Positions 1 through 6,229 of a DNA stretch of 6,864 nt are shown one piece after another; position 1 is the stretch's first letter, and every line of letters starts with the position of its first letter. The translations under genes and the position numbers were made by a program. The notes beneath the pieces were generated by a model, which did not search any database, was not told the origin of the DNA, and saw only the letters and a program-made list of their open reading frames with translations. This stretch comes from Candidatus Acetothermia bacterium (GTDB lineage: Bacteria > Bipolaricaulota > Bipolaricaulia > Bipolaricaulales > Bipolaricaulaceae), in assembly GCA_003551325.1 (NCBI GenBank), contig PUMK01000054.1:1-6864 (forward strand), in the 5' to 3' direction.

Positions 1-742
1 CCGAGAATCCTGTGAGGATCCGCTCGTCGGCCTGCAGGAGCCGAACCATGGCCGGGACCGTGCGACCGCCGGCGAATCCTGAGGCCTGGGTCGCTCGCAG
101 ACCGACCTCCACGATCTCGGCTGGCCATGCCAGGCCAGGGAGTGCGTCCACGGTGACCGTGGCGCGCTGCCCGGCGCGTACCTGGCCCACATCTGCCTCG
201 GAGAGGGCGATCCTAACCGAAAGCTGACTTCGGTCGAGCACCACGATCCTGAACTGTCCAGCGGTCGTTCCTGTGGCCCGTGCCGCCTCGACAACCACCC
301 CGTCGAACGGAGCGCGGATCGTCGTTGCCTCGTAATTGGCCAGGGCGAGGCTGTACTCGAGCTCGCGTTCGCGGATCGTGTTCGGGGCGCCGTCCGCCCG
401 TGCGTTGACCAAGGCGCGCTCAGCGCGCGCCAGTGCCAGCTCTTCCTGCGTCGAATCGAGCACTGCTAGCACGTCTCCGGCCTGCACCCTATACCCAAGT
501 GCGACGTGGAGCGAGGCAAGTTTCGCCTCGGAGAATGAGAACGTGGCCTCGTCCTTTGCCAGGATCTCGCCGTAGGCCGTCAGGGAGCGCGACAGGTTAC
601 CGCGGTCCACGCTGTAGGTTGCGCCCACGCTGGCTGTGGCAGCGCCCGTCTCCTGTGTGCTCCACGGCTGCCAGGCGTACAGTCCACCGCCGAGTCCGCC
701 CATCACGACCAATCCCAAGCTGATCCACAGGCTCTTCTTCAT
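1..742 (-). CDS. HlyD/MacA-type periplasmic adaptor subunit of a tripartite efflux pump (3' end beyond window)
   Basis: This is a membrane-fusion (adaptor) protein that would bridge an inner-membrane pump to the TolC-like channel encoded just upstream. 247 codons are open to the left edge with no stop, so the C-terminus is missing. Visible order: an N-terminal anchor (MKKSLWIS then a hydrophobic stretch, about residues 5-22, without a lipobox Cys); the first lipoyl half, about 65-96, with the pattern GYRVQAGDVLAVLD; a short helical hairpin of only about 45 residues; the second lipoyl half with TIRAPFDGVV at 141-150; then a beta-barrel region from about 168 containing VRAGQRATVTVDALPG. The ATG at 742-740 overlaps the channel gene's TGA (ATGA), with GGAGGGG 8-10 bases upstream, which fixes the start and indicates translational coupling. 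Class (MacA-like ABC partner or RND partner) cannot be settled without the missing pump gene. The family call is firm. Confidence 0.9.
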   Translation of the reverse strand, partial: MKKSLWISLGLVVMGGLGGGLYAWQPWSTQETGAATASVGATYSVDRGNLSRSLTAYGEILAKDEATFSFSEAKLASLHVALGYRVQAGDVLAVLDSTQEELALARAERALVNARADGAPNTIRERELEYSLALANYEATTIRAPFDGVVVEAARATGTTAGQFRIVVLDRSQLSVRIALSEADVGQVRAGQRATVTVDALPGLAWPAEIVEVGLRATQASGFAGGRTVPAMVRLLQADERILTGFS

Positions 743-2166
743 CGGACCATCCCCTCCCAGTTCAGCTCCAGTCCAAGCGCCCGCCGGTAACGCAGGTACG
801 CCTGGAGCAGGCTGAACAGGCGCTGTTCGTACTCGTGCTCGAATCGCTCCTCTCTGAGCAAGAATGCCTCCCAGTCGGCCGGGCCGACCAGGCCTGCGTC
901 GCGCCGTATCTCAGCCGCTCTCCGTTCGAGGGCGAGCTTCTCCCGCTGCATCTCATGGATGATCAGGGCCTCGCGGGCATCCTCGAGGGTGGACCGAGCT
1001 TGGGCGAGCGACCGCTCTGCCTCGCGCCATGCTGAGGTGAGCCGGTCCTGGGCCAGATCGAGTTCGGCCTGAGCGACCTGCCTCTGCGCCCCGCGGTCGG
1101 GCATGAACAACGAGACGGATAAGTTCAGGCTTACGCGCCAGCCTGTGTCGGTCCAGCTCAGGCCGACCGAGGGCACGGGCCACGCGGCCACTTGCAGAGC
1201 CCGCAGCCGTTCGGTGGCGGCCTTCACCGCATCCCTTGCGCTCTGCACGCCCCTCGAACGTGCCAGCACCTCGGGCGGGACCTCCCAGGCGAGCAGTTCG
1301 TCGGTGCGCTCCAACAGTTCAGGGCCTATGTTCCCGCTTGGGGCAAGTTCGATGGGTAGGGCAACGCCGATCGTGCGGGCCAGGTCTTCGAGTGCGGTGG
1401 CGTGCGAAACGGCACGCTTGCGGGCTGCGATTTCAGCATCGCGTAGCGCGATCTCCGCCTCCAGGCGCTGCAGCTCTCCAGTCTGCCCTGCCTCCACCTC
1501 CGCCTCGACTGCGGCGAGCGTGTCCTGGGCTCGCGCCAGATTGCGCGTGTTGTCAGCGAGCGCCGACTGGGAGGAGAGCAGGCTCGCGTAGCTCTGAAGC
1601 ACAGCAAGCACCACGCCTTCCCGCGCCTGATCGAGATCCTGTTGCGCGGCAGTCAGCTTGGCCTCCGCCTCGCTCAGCGCGCGCGCTTCCGAGGGTGTGG
1701 GCCGGGCAGGATCGTAGCGTTGCGAGAGGGAGAGCCTCCAGGAGAAGCTGAGTTCTTCGGTGGCCCATCTGTAGGTCGGGTTGAGTTCGAAGCTGAGGCT
1801 TGTCCCCGTAGTCAACCCGAGGCTGAGGCCGACCGACCCCTGAGTTGTCCCGGGAAAGTCGGCACCTTGGGCGAGGGTGAACGGGCTCAGGCCGAGCTGA
1901 ACGCTTGGCAGGCTCACCTTCGCCCGGGCGGCGGCCAGTTCGAGCTCCGCCTTGCGTAGGTCATAGCGCGCCTGGGCGACGTCTGGGTGCGCCGCCAGCG
2001 CGGACTCCAGTGTGTCGCTTAGTGTAGCGACCGGAGGGTCATGCGATGCCGAGACGGGGGACACCAGCCCGAAAACCAGGAGGGCTCCCAGCAGCACCCA
2101 CACCAACGTCCCCCTAGCGTGCGCTCCCCACGGACCTCGGTCCGCGCTGGACCCAGCTGCGTGCAT
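739..2166 (-). CDS. TolC-family outer-membrane efflux channel (OEP family)
   Basis: Predicted trimeric outer-membrane exit duct. From the ATG at 2166 it is 475 residues, normal for the family. Residues 1-40 form a signal peptide: a basic n-region, the hydrophobic core LVWVLLGALLVFGLV, and cleavage after PVSA. The mature part shows the duplicated TolC architecture: each half opens with a long Ala/Glu/Arg-rich helix (LSDTLESALAAHPDVAQAR near 49; VPPEVLARSRGVQSARDAV in the second half), followed by a short alternating hydrophobic stretch that would be membrane strands (VSLPSVQLGLSP; WPVPSVGLSWT). The frame stays open to 2268, but I prefer 2166. It has GGAGG 4 bases upstream, it puts the signal peptide near the N-terminus, and the likely -10 box (2272-2267) covers the 2268 ATG. 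It overlaps the adaptor gene by ATGA. Which substrate is exported is unknown. Confidence 0.9.
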   Translation of the reverse strand: MHAAGSSADRGPWGAHARGTLVWVLLGALLVFGLVSPVSASHDPPVATLSDTLESALAAHPDVAQARYDLRKAELELAAARAKVSLPSVQLGLSPFTLAQGADFPGTTQGSVGLSLGLTTGTSLSFELNPTYRWATEELSFSWRLSLSQRYDPARPTPSEARALSEAEAKLTAAQQDLDQAREGVVLAVLQSYASLLSSQSALADNTRNLARAQDTLAAVEAEVEAGQTGELQRLEAEIALRDAEIAARKRAVSHATALEDLARTIGVALPIELAPSGNIGPELLERTDELLAWEVPPEVLARSRGVQSARDAVKAATERLRALQVAAWPVPSVGLSWTDTGWRVSLNLSVSLFMPDRGAQRQVAQAELDLAQDRLTSAWREAERSLAQARSTLEDAREALIIHEMQREKLALERRAAEIRRDAGLVGPADWEAFLLREERFEHEYEQRLFSLLQAYLRYRRALGLELNWEGMVR

Positions 2167-2266
2167 GCACCCTCCACCACAAGACGAGCGGAGCTCGCCT
2201 CCCGGACGTTCAGCAGAACGTGAGCGTCGAACAAGGGCGCTCACCAGCTCTCCCGAATCTGGAAGC

Positions 2267-2299
2267 ATTCTAGCCCCCGCCTGTGAAGAAAGTGTGAAG
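2267..2299 (-). promoter_or_regulatory. Putative activated promoter with an 11-bp-spaced direct repeat upstream of the TolC-adaptor operon
   Basis: On the plus strand TGTGAAG occurs at 2282-2288 and again at 2293-2299, exactly 11 bp apart; on the transcribed strand this reads as two CTTCACA sites. Nine bases downstream lies TAGAAT (2272-2267), a good -10 hexamer, and no good -35 hexamer is present at 17 bp. OmpR/PhoB-family regulators bind head-to-tail repeats of about 11 bp, often replacing the -35 element, so this is the expected layout of an activated promoter. Transcription would start near 2260, giving a leader of about 95 nt before the ATG at 2166. The repeat and spacing are seen directly; the regulator class is inferred. 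Confidence 0.45.
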
Positions 2300-2457
2300 G
2301 CGAGCCCGCAGGGGGCCGAGTGCCCCTTAACGTAGGGCGCGCTGTGGCACGAACCGCTCCGGCACTGGGGGAGGTTCGGCAGTCTGACAGGTTGGCTATG
2401 CCATGGTTGGTGAGCGGGTACTGCGATGTCACCCCGTTGGAACCTGCCCTGTTCGAG

Positions 2458-2832
2458 CTAGCTGTACAGGAGCGCTTGAGCGCTTAGCGATCCAGAGCTC
2501 ACCGACGCAAATCGGTTCAGCCTGATGGCATCACGCGCCCGCATGACAACGACTTCCGGAGTACGGACGCTTGAAGCGCGAGCAGAAACCGGGCGAGAGC
2601 GTGGCACATCTTCCGGATGAAGGGTGCGCCTCTTCCTATCTGAACAGAGGGCCACGCGTTCTCCAGCGGGTAGAAGACCGAGCGCTTCCGGCAGCTTGTC
2701 CAGAAGACCGGGCTCTTCCACCAGGTACTCCAGAAGATACTCGGCGAAGTCAGGCGCAGCACTGACCTTGAATCCTGCCGCCACAGCGATGACCGACACC
2801 AGTAGAAGCATCTTGTACAGTCGTTTGTGCAT
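2458..2832 (-). CDS. Small secreted or periplasmic protein of unknown function
   Basis: I do not recognise this 124-residue protein. Its first 25 residues are a convincing signal peptide: a basic n-region (HKRLYK), hydrophobic core MLLLVSVIAVAAGF, and cleavage after KVSA before APDF. The mature N-terminal part is acidic and leucine-rich and contains a roughly 10-residue repeat (YLLEYLVEEP, GLLDKLPEAL, then GLLPAGERVA). After a single Cys near residue 63 the sequence turns basic and low in hydrophobic content, which could be a genuine tail or the result of a frameshift; the other two frames offer no clearly better continuation. The ribosome site before ATG 2832 is weak (AGAAAG-like), so translation may depend on coupling to the tiny ORF that stops 17 bases upstream. 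The signal peptide and repeat support a real gene; the C-terminal half is doubtful. Confidence 0.5.
   Translation of the reverse strand: MHKRLYKMLLLVSVIAVAAGFKVSAAPDFAEYLLEYLVEEPGLLDKLPEALGLLPAGERVALCSDRKRRTLHPEDVPRSRPVSARASSVRTPEVVVMRARDAIRLNRFASVSSGSLSAQALLYS
2672..2740 (-). repeat. 30-bp-period internal repeat in the small secreted-protein gene
   Basis: AGAAGACCG at 2672-2680 recurs at 2702-2710, and as AGAAGATAC at 2732-2740, each exactly 30 bp apart (plus-strand reading). The first two copies continue to match with two mismatches over 18 bases (AGAAGACCGRGCKCTTCC). The period is a multiple of three, so the encoded protein has matching decamers, each with Leu-Leu at positions 2-3. Confidence 0.55.
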
Positions 2833-2849
2833 GACACAAGCTGCTTTCT

Positions 2850-2918
2850 CTACTGCATCTTCTTGCGTGGATCGTTTGTCCGCCGTCGCTTGTTGCTGAT
2901 CTCAAGGGTTGTGCCCAT
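2850..2918 (-). CDS. 22-residue basic small ORF (leader peptide or small protein)
   Basis: An ATG at 2918-2916 opens a 22-codon frame ending in TAG at 2852-2850. The peptide starts MGTTLEIS and is then strongly basic (NKRRRTNDPRKK). It has no signal peptide or hydrophobic stretch. What makes it credible is the ribosome site: AAGGAGGTGA, a full 10-base complement to the 16S tail, with GGAGG six bases before the ATG, clearly the best such site in the window. The next ATG, of the secreted-protein gene, lies 17 bases after the stop in another frame, so the ORF could be a coupled leader or a small protein in its own right. I know of no family match. An upstream frameshifted start of the secreted gene is a less likely alternative. 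Confidence 0.45.
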   Translation of the reverse strand: MGTTLEISNKRRRTNDPRKKMQ

Positions 2919-2921
2919 CGC

Positions 2922-2931
2922 TCACCTCCTT
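2922..2931 (-). promoter_or_regulatory. Perfect consensus Shine-Dalgarno for the 22-residue ORF
   Basis: The minus strand reads AAGGAGGTGA, ten continuous bases complementary to the 16S rRNA 3' tail, with six bases between GGAGG and the ATG at 2918. Other starts here have five to seven matching bases. This decides the start of the small ORF. A possible but weak promoter further upstream on this strand is TTGCGA, 17 bp, TGAGAT. Confidence 0.6.
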
Positions 2932-3342
2932 GCGGTGCTCTGCCGCCTCACCCGAATCTCATGACCTCGCCCGCCGAGTCGCAAATCCAACCCATCCGCA
3001 GCGGTATCGGTACGTGACAAGCATGAGAAGGGCCTCGGGTTCCTCGGGTTGGAGTCTGCTTCCAGTACGGAGTGCGGATAGCTTAGAGCATCAGGTGCTC
3101 CCCTCTCCTGGCCTGCAGCCTATGGAGCGTGACATTCGAGAGCAGCGCAACGCGCGTCACACGGCCTGAAGATTCGCTACACTGGCTTCGCCGGTCGCAT
3201 CATGGAGGCTTCAGGGCGATGGTTCTACCACGCGGGAAATCTAGGTGTGCATGCTTGCAGAGTGCGTCCAGTGGACCCGAGGTCTTGCCCGCGCCTGGCC
3301 CGGCCCCCGCTCCCGGTAGAGTGCATCACAACGGAGGGAAGA
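2932..3342. other. Divergent intergenic region between the secreted-protein locus and the PqaA-type gene
   Basis: About 410 bp with no convincing coding frame separates minus-strand transcription (left) from the plus-strand hydrolase gene (right), so it should hold promoters for both. Visible items are a 9-bp tandem repeat at 3033-3050 and only weak promoter-like hexamers, for example TACACT at 3177-3182 on the plus strand without a good -35. The hydrolase frame is open back to 3202, but the extra 47 codons look non-coding and lack a ribosome site. Confidence 0.5.
3033..3050. repeat. Perfect 9-bp tandem duplication (CCTCGGGTT twice)
   Basis: CCTCGGGTT at 3033-3041 is followed immediately by an identical copy at 3042-3050. 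It lies in the divergent intergenic region, about 115 bp upstream of the 22-residue ORF and 290 bp upstream of the hydrolase start. It may be a binding site with direct-repeat geometry or simply a replication-slippage duplication. Confidence 0.6.
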
Positions 3343-4629
3343 GTGAAGCTTGGGGCGCTGCTGATAACTGGTCTTGTGTGCATGGGAGCTGCGGCAAACT
3401 CCCTGCCCAGCGAGCTGTTCGATTACTTGGCGAACACCAGCGGACAGGCGAGCTGGAGCGTGGGAGAGGCCCGACGCATGGGTGCGGCAACCGTTCAGGA
3501 GATACGGCTTGTGTCCCAGGAGTGGCGCGATGTCACCTGGGAACACCGTCTGTTGTTGTGCCTTCCGCCTCGGTTGCTCTACCCCGACAAAGTACTTCTC
3601 TACGTCTCCGGTGATCCCAGCCCCCAGGACGAACTCCTGGCCTTGCAGGCTGCGGTTGCCGTGGGGGCGCCGGTAGCCGTGCTCAACGATGTGCCTGTGC
3701 AGCCGTTGTTCGGGCTTCGAGAAGACGCGTTGGTTGCCCACACGTACGAGCGTTACCTGGAGGAAGGGGACCCCGATTGGCCGCTGCTCCTTCCCATGGT
3801 GCGCAGTGCACATGCGGCGATGGATGCGCTGCAAGCCCTGGGCTCTGAGCTGTGGGGCGGCAATCCCGACGGTTTCGTCGTGCTGGGCGCTTCCAAGCGC
3901 GGTTGGACCGCCTATCTTACGGCTGCCACCGCCCGGGAGCGGGTCATAGGTCTCGTGCCGATGGTGTTCGACGTCTTGAACATGGCCTTACAGATGGACC
4001 ACCAGCTGGATGTATGGGGGGAGTACTCTCCCCAGATCCAGGACTACGTTGAGCGCGGTCTCATGGATCGCTTCAAAACGCCCGACGGCGCCCGGCTGCT
4101 CTGGCTTGTTGATCCCTACAGCTATCGCTACGCGCTCACGCAGCCCAAGCTTATCGTTTTGGGCAGCAATGATCCCTACTGGCCGATCACCTCGTTGCCG
4201 CACTACTGGGCGGGGCTGCCCGACCCCAAGGCATTGCTCGTGGTGCCCAACGTTGGACACGGTCTGGGGGACCTGTATCGGGTGAGCCAGAGCATCGCCG
4301 CCTTCGGCCGTTTGGTCCTTGAGGCACGAAGTCTGCCTTCGATCGAAGCCGCGTACTTCGTGGAGGAGGGGCGCGTCCGCGTGAGCGTGCGGGTCGACGA
4401 CGCGCCATCGTCGGTCACGCTGTGGAAGGCGACGGGAACGTCTCGTGACTTCCGCAACGCAGTGTGGGAGAGCGTATCGCTGCGCCAGACGGGAGGCGCG
4501 TGGGAACGTACTGTGGAGCTTCCACAGGTAGGTCACATCGCGCTGTTCGCCGAGGCCATCATCCCCCAGCCCGGAGGTCGGCTGTACGTCTCCAGTGTGC
4601 CCCAGGTGACCCACGTCTGCCCACCGTAA
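3343..4629 (+). CDS. Secreted PhoPQ-activated pathogenicity-related (PqaA/AprA-type, PF10142) alpha/beta-hydrolase-like protein
   Basis: A 428-residue member of the PqaA family, an alpha/beta-hydrolase-like group with no well-established reaction. Family landmarks are clear: WRDVTWEHRLLLCLPP and KVLLYVSGDP near the start of the domain, the nucleophile elbow GASKRG with Ser184, the PMVFDVLNMALQMDHQ block, LIVLGSNDPYW with Asp277, and VPNVGHGLGD with His306. Ser184-Asp277-His306 is the likely catalytic set, assigned by pattern. The C-terminal stretch with TSRDFRNAVW resembles the beta-rich tail of the family. The start chosen is GTG 3343: it has GGAGG five bases upstream and immediately gives a short signal peptide (KLGALLITGLVCMGAAA), so the protein is probably periplasmic or secreted. 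The Cys at residue 13 is not in a good lipobox. It is slightly shorter than Salmonella PqaA. It appears monocistronic. The family name does not show that PhoPQ regulates it here. Confidence 0.88.
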   Translation: MKLGALLITGLVCMGAAANSLPSELFDYLANTSGQASWSVGEARRMGAATVQEIRLVSQEWRDVTWEHRLLLCLPPRLLYPDKVLLYVSGDPSPQDELLALQAAVAVGAPVAVLNDVPVQPLFGLREDALVAHTYERYLEEGDPDWPLLLPMVRSAHAAMDALQALGSELWGGNPDGFVVLGASKRGWTAYLTAATARERVIGLVPMVFDVLNMALQMDHQLDVWGEYSPQIQDYVERGLMDRFKTPDGARLLWLVDPYSYRYALTQPKLIVLGSNDPYWPITSLPHYWAGLPDPKALLVVPNVGHGLGDLYRVSQSIAAFGRLVLEARSLPSIEAAYFVEEGRVRVSVRVDDAPSSVTLWKATGTSRDFRNAVWESVSLRQTGGAWERTVELPQVGHIALFAEAIIPQPGGRLYVSSVPQVTHVCPP

Positions 4630-4953
4630 GCCGAGGGTGATAGCGGCCGCTGAGGCGGAACGTCGGAGGAGCCCCGGCTACGCTCTCCCGCACGCATCCT
4701 TCTCGCGGTCGGGTTGCCGGTCGCACTGTGCTCAACGTCCCTCGAGCTTCCTCTGGAGCCCGCGGAGCGTTCCCGTGGGCCGATCGTTCTGTGGCCCGCT
4801 GCTTCCGGCGCTGTGCACCCGGAGGAGGCTGCCAGCGCGCGTCCGCAGCTCAGCATCGGGCGGGTACCGCAACACCCCTTACTGGACAGCTTTCGAATCC
4901 CGCCTGAGGCTAACGCGAGCAGTTGAGCCCGTTCAACCCTTTTCGGAGGAACA

Positions 4954-5020
4954 CCCCGCCGGTGGAGTCCGCGGGCATGGTGTGGGGAGTTGTGGTATTG
5001 GAAGGCGCTTACCGGCGGGG
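4954..5020. repeat. Perfect 10-bp inverted repeat with a 47-bp spacer
   Basis: CCCCGCCGGT at 4954-4963 is the exact reverse complement of ACCGGCGGGG at 5011-5020, extendable inward by two G-U pairs on the plus-strand RNA. The spacer is G-rich. This could close a structured RNA or be the footprint of a small palindromic repeat. It has no T-run, so it is not a simple terminator. Confidence 0.55.
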
Positions 5021-5126
5021 GCTAGGGCGAGCGGACGATCTTGGAACACCTGCCTGGCCCCGGGCAGCTGATGTGCAGCCTGTCCTGGTCTGCATCTGAG
5101 ACTGCACCTAGCAGGCTTCCCCCCCG

Positions 5127-5155
5127 TTGACCTGGATGCCCGGAGGGTGTACAGA
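5127..5155 (+). promoter_or_regulatory. Candidate sigma70-type promoter for the ABC exporter operon
   Basis: TTGACC (5127-5132), a 17-bp spacer, then TACAGA (5150-5155): five of six matches to the -35 consensus, a modest -10 and ideal spacing. It would leave a leader of about 200 nt before the ATPase start. A second possible -10, TAGAAT at 5273-5278, is closer to the gene but has no recognisable -35. Either could be used, or a regulator could help. Confidence 0.3.
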
Positions 5156-5365
5156 GCTGTTGGCTCGATCGGGCAGAGATCCGGACGGCGGTTGGCAACG
5201 GTCATGTTCACCGAGAAGGGCGGCGAGCTCAACCGTTGGGAGTGAGCGGAAGCCCTCTGCTCCCCCTGGAGGTAGAATCTTCGAGGAGTCACCGCTCTCC
5301 TGGGACACGCGGGTCTGAGAGAGACGTGGGGATAGCGGTTGCGTGTTGCACCGACGGGAGGACCG

Positions 5366-6229
5366 ATGCCGATGCCCGCCATTGCAGTCGAGGGGCTGAG
5401 TTTCGCCTATGGTCCAGTTCAAGCGGTTAAGGGCGTCAGCTTCGAGGTGATGCCCGGAGAAATCCTTGGCTTCCTTGGCCCGAACGGGGCGGGAAAGTCC
5501 ACCACCATCAAGATCCTGACAGGTCTGCTCCCCCCACAAGGCGGCCGTGCCGAGATCCTTGGAAGGGCAGTCGGCCGCGGTGACCGTGTGCTTCAGGCGC
5601 AGATCGGCGTATGTTTCGAGGAGAAGAACCTCTACCCGAACATGTCTGCGCTGGAGAACCTGAACTTCTTTGCCTCGCTGTACGGCATCAGACGCCCACG
5701 TGCGCTTGAGGCGCTGCGACGTGTAGGACTGGCCGACCGGGCGCGCGATCGGGTGCGCAGCTACTCGAAGGGTATGCGCCAGCGGTTGATGGTGGCGCGG
5801 GCGCTCATTCACAACCCGCGTGTGCTGTTTCTGGACGAGCCCACGGACGGGCTTGACCCGGTCACGGCGACGGAGATCCGCAGGACGATCCGGCAGGAGG
5901 CCGACCGCGGCGTGGCCGTGCTCCTCACCACGCACGACATGTTCGAGGCAGATGAGCTCTCCGACCGCGTGGCATTCATCAACGAGGGGACGATTGTCGC
6001 CCTGGATACCGCAGAGAACCTCAAACTCAAGTACGGTGAGCGCTCGGTACGGGTGCGGTTGCGCGATGGCGACGAAGTCCGCGAAGAGCGGATTGGGCTC
6101 TCAGGGGTGGCAGCGTCCGAGCGCCTTGCAGAGCTGGCGGCATCGCCGGATCTCCTGACCATCCACACGGAGGAGGCCACGCTCGAAGCGATCTTCATCC
6201 GACTCACCGGGAGAGGGCTCGCCGGATGA
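5366..6229 (+). CDS. ABC exporter ATP-binding protein (ABC-2/DrrA-like subfamily)
   Basis: The cytoplasmic ATPase that powers the permease encoded next. With the start at ATG 5366 it is 287 residues. All nucleotide-binding motifs are present: A-loop Tyr15, Walker A GPNGAGKST at 38-46 with Lys44, a Q-loop region around 83-88 (CFEEKN) where Glu replaces the usual Gln as is common in ABC-2 ATPases, the signature YSKGMRQ at 133-139, Walker B VLFLDE with Glu158, D-loop GLDP, and switch His190 (TTHD). A C-terminal extension of about 70 residues follows, typical of this subfamily. GGAGG lies 4 bases before ATG 5366 and 10 before the in-frame ATG 5372, so either may be used; the frame is open to a TTG at 5339, which lacks a ribosome site. 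The stop overlaps the permease start (ATGA). Substrate unknown. Confidence 0.93.
   Translation: MPMPAIAVEGLSFAYGPVQAVKGVSFEVMPGEILGFLGPNGAGKSTTIKILTGLLPPQGGRAEILGRAVGRGDRVLQAQIGVCFEEKNLYPNMSALENLNFFASLYGIRRPRALEALRRVGLADRARDRVRSYSKGMRQRLMVARALIHNPRVLFLDEPTDGLDPVTATEIRRTIRQEADRGVAVLLTTHDMFEADELSDRVAFINEGTIVALDTAENLKLKYGERSVRVRLRDGDEVREERIGLSGVAASERLAELAASPDLLTIHTEEATLEAIFIRLTGRGLAG

Larger units (their letters stand above)
4630..5365. other. Long intergenic region with inverted repeats and no convincing gene
   Basis: About 735 bp. Frames here are Arg/Ser/Pro-rich and lack ribosome sites, as expected of GC-rich non-coding DNA. One plus-strand frame (4654-4926) is more protein-like but has no usable start. 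Possible stem-loops: GTTGA/TCAAC at 4922-4937 followed by CCTTTT, a poor terminator candidate; GTGGGCC/GGCCCGC at 4775-4799; CTGCC/GGCAG at 5050-5067; GATGtGCAG/CTGCATC at 5070-5096; and CAACGGT/ACCGTTG at 5196-5238. The promoter for the ABC operon should be at the right end. No tRNA or known RNA was recognised. Confidence 0.5.

Noticed and set aside
1103..1591. 162-residue plus-strand ORF inside the TolC gene
   Set aside because: The Ser/Ala/Arg-rich sequence mirrors the opposite frame of a confident coding region.
2312..2326. GGGGC/GCCCC hairpin as a terminator for the small secreted-protein gene
   Set aside because: The stem is only five pairs and no T-run follows on the minus strand; it also lies about 130 bp past the stop.
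3241..3834. 197-residue minus-strand ORF opposite the PqaA-type gene
   Set aside because: It is antisense to a clearly conserved protein, with no signal or domain pattern; the same holds for the minus-strand ORF at 3988-4614.
4643..4652. AGCGGCCGCT palindrome just after the PqaA-type stop codon
   Set aside because: It is a loopless palindrome in GC-rich DNA, too short and without a T-run to be a terminator; expected by chance.
4885..4905. TTCGAATCC, resembling a tRNA or tmRNA T-loop
   Set aside because: The flanking bases do not form a five-pair T-stem, and no acceptor stem, anticodon arm or CCA end is present.
4637..5071. 144-residue plus-strand ORF directly after the PqaA-type gene
   Set aside because: It has a GTG start without a ribosome site, Arg/Ser/Pro/Cys-rich low-complexity content, and runs across the inverted repeats.
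5108..5935. 275-residue minus-strand ORF opposite the ABC ATPase
   Set aside because: It overlaps a gene with all ABC motifs, has no ribosome site, and its His/Arg/Pro-rich composition is typical of an antisense shadow in GC-rich DNA.
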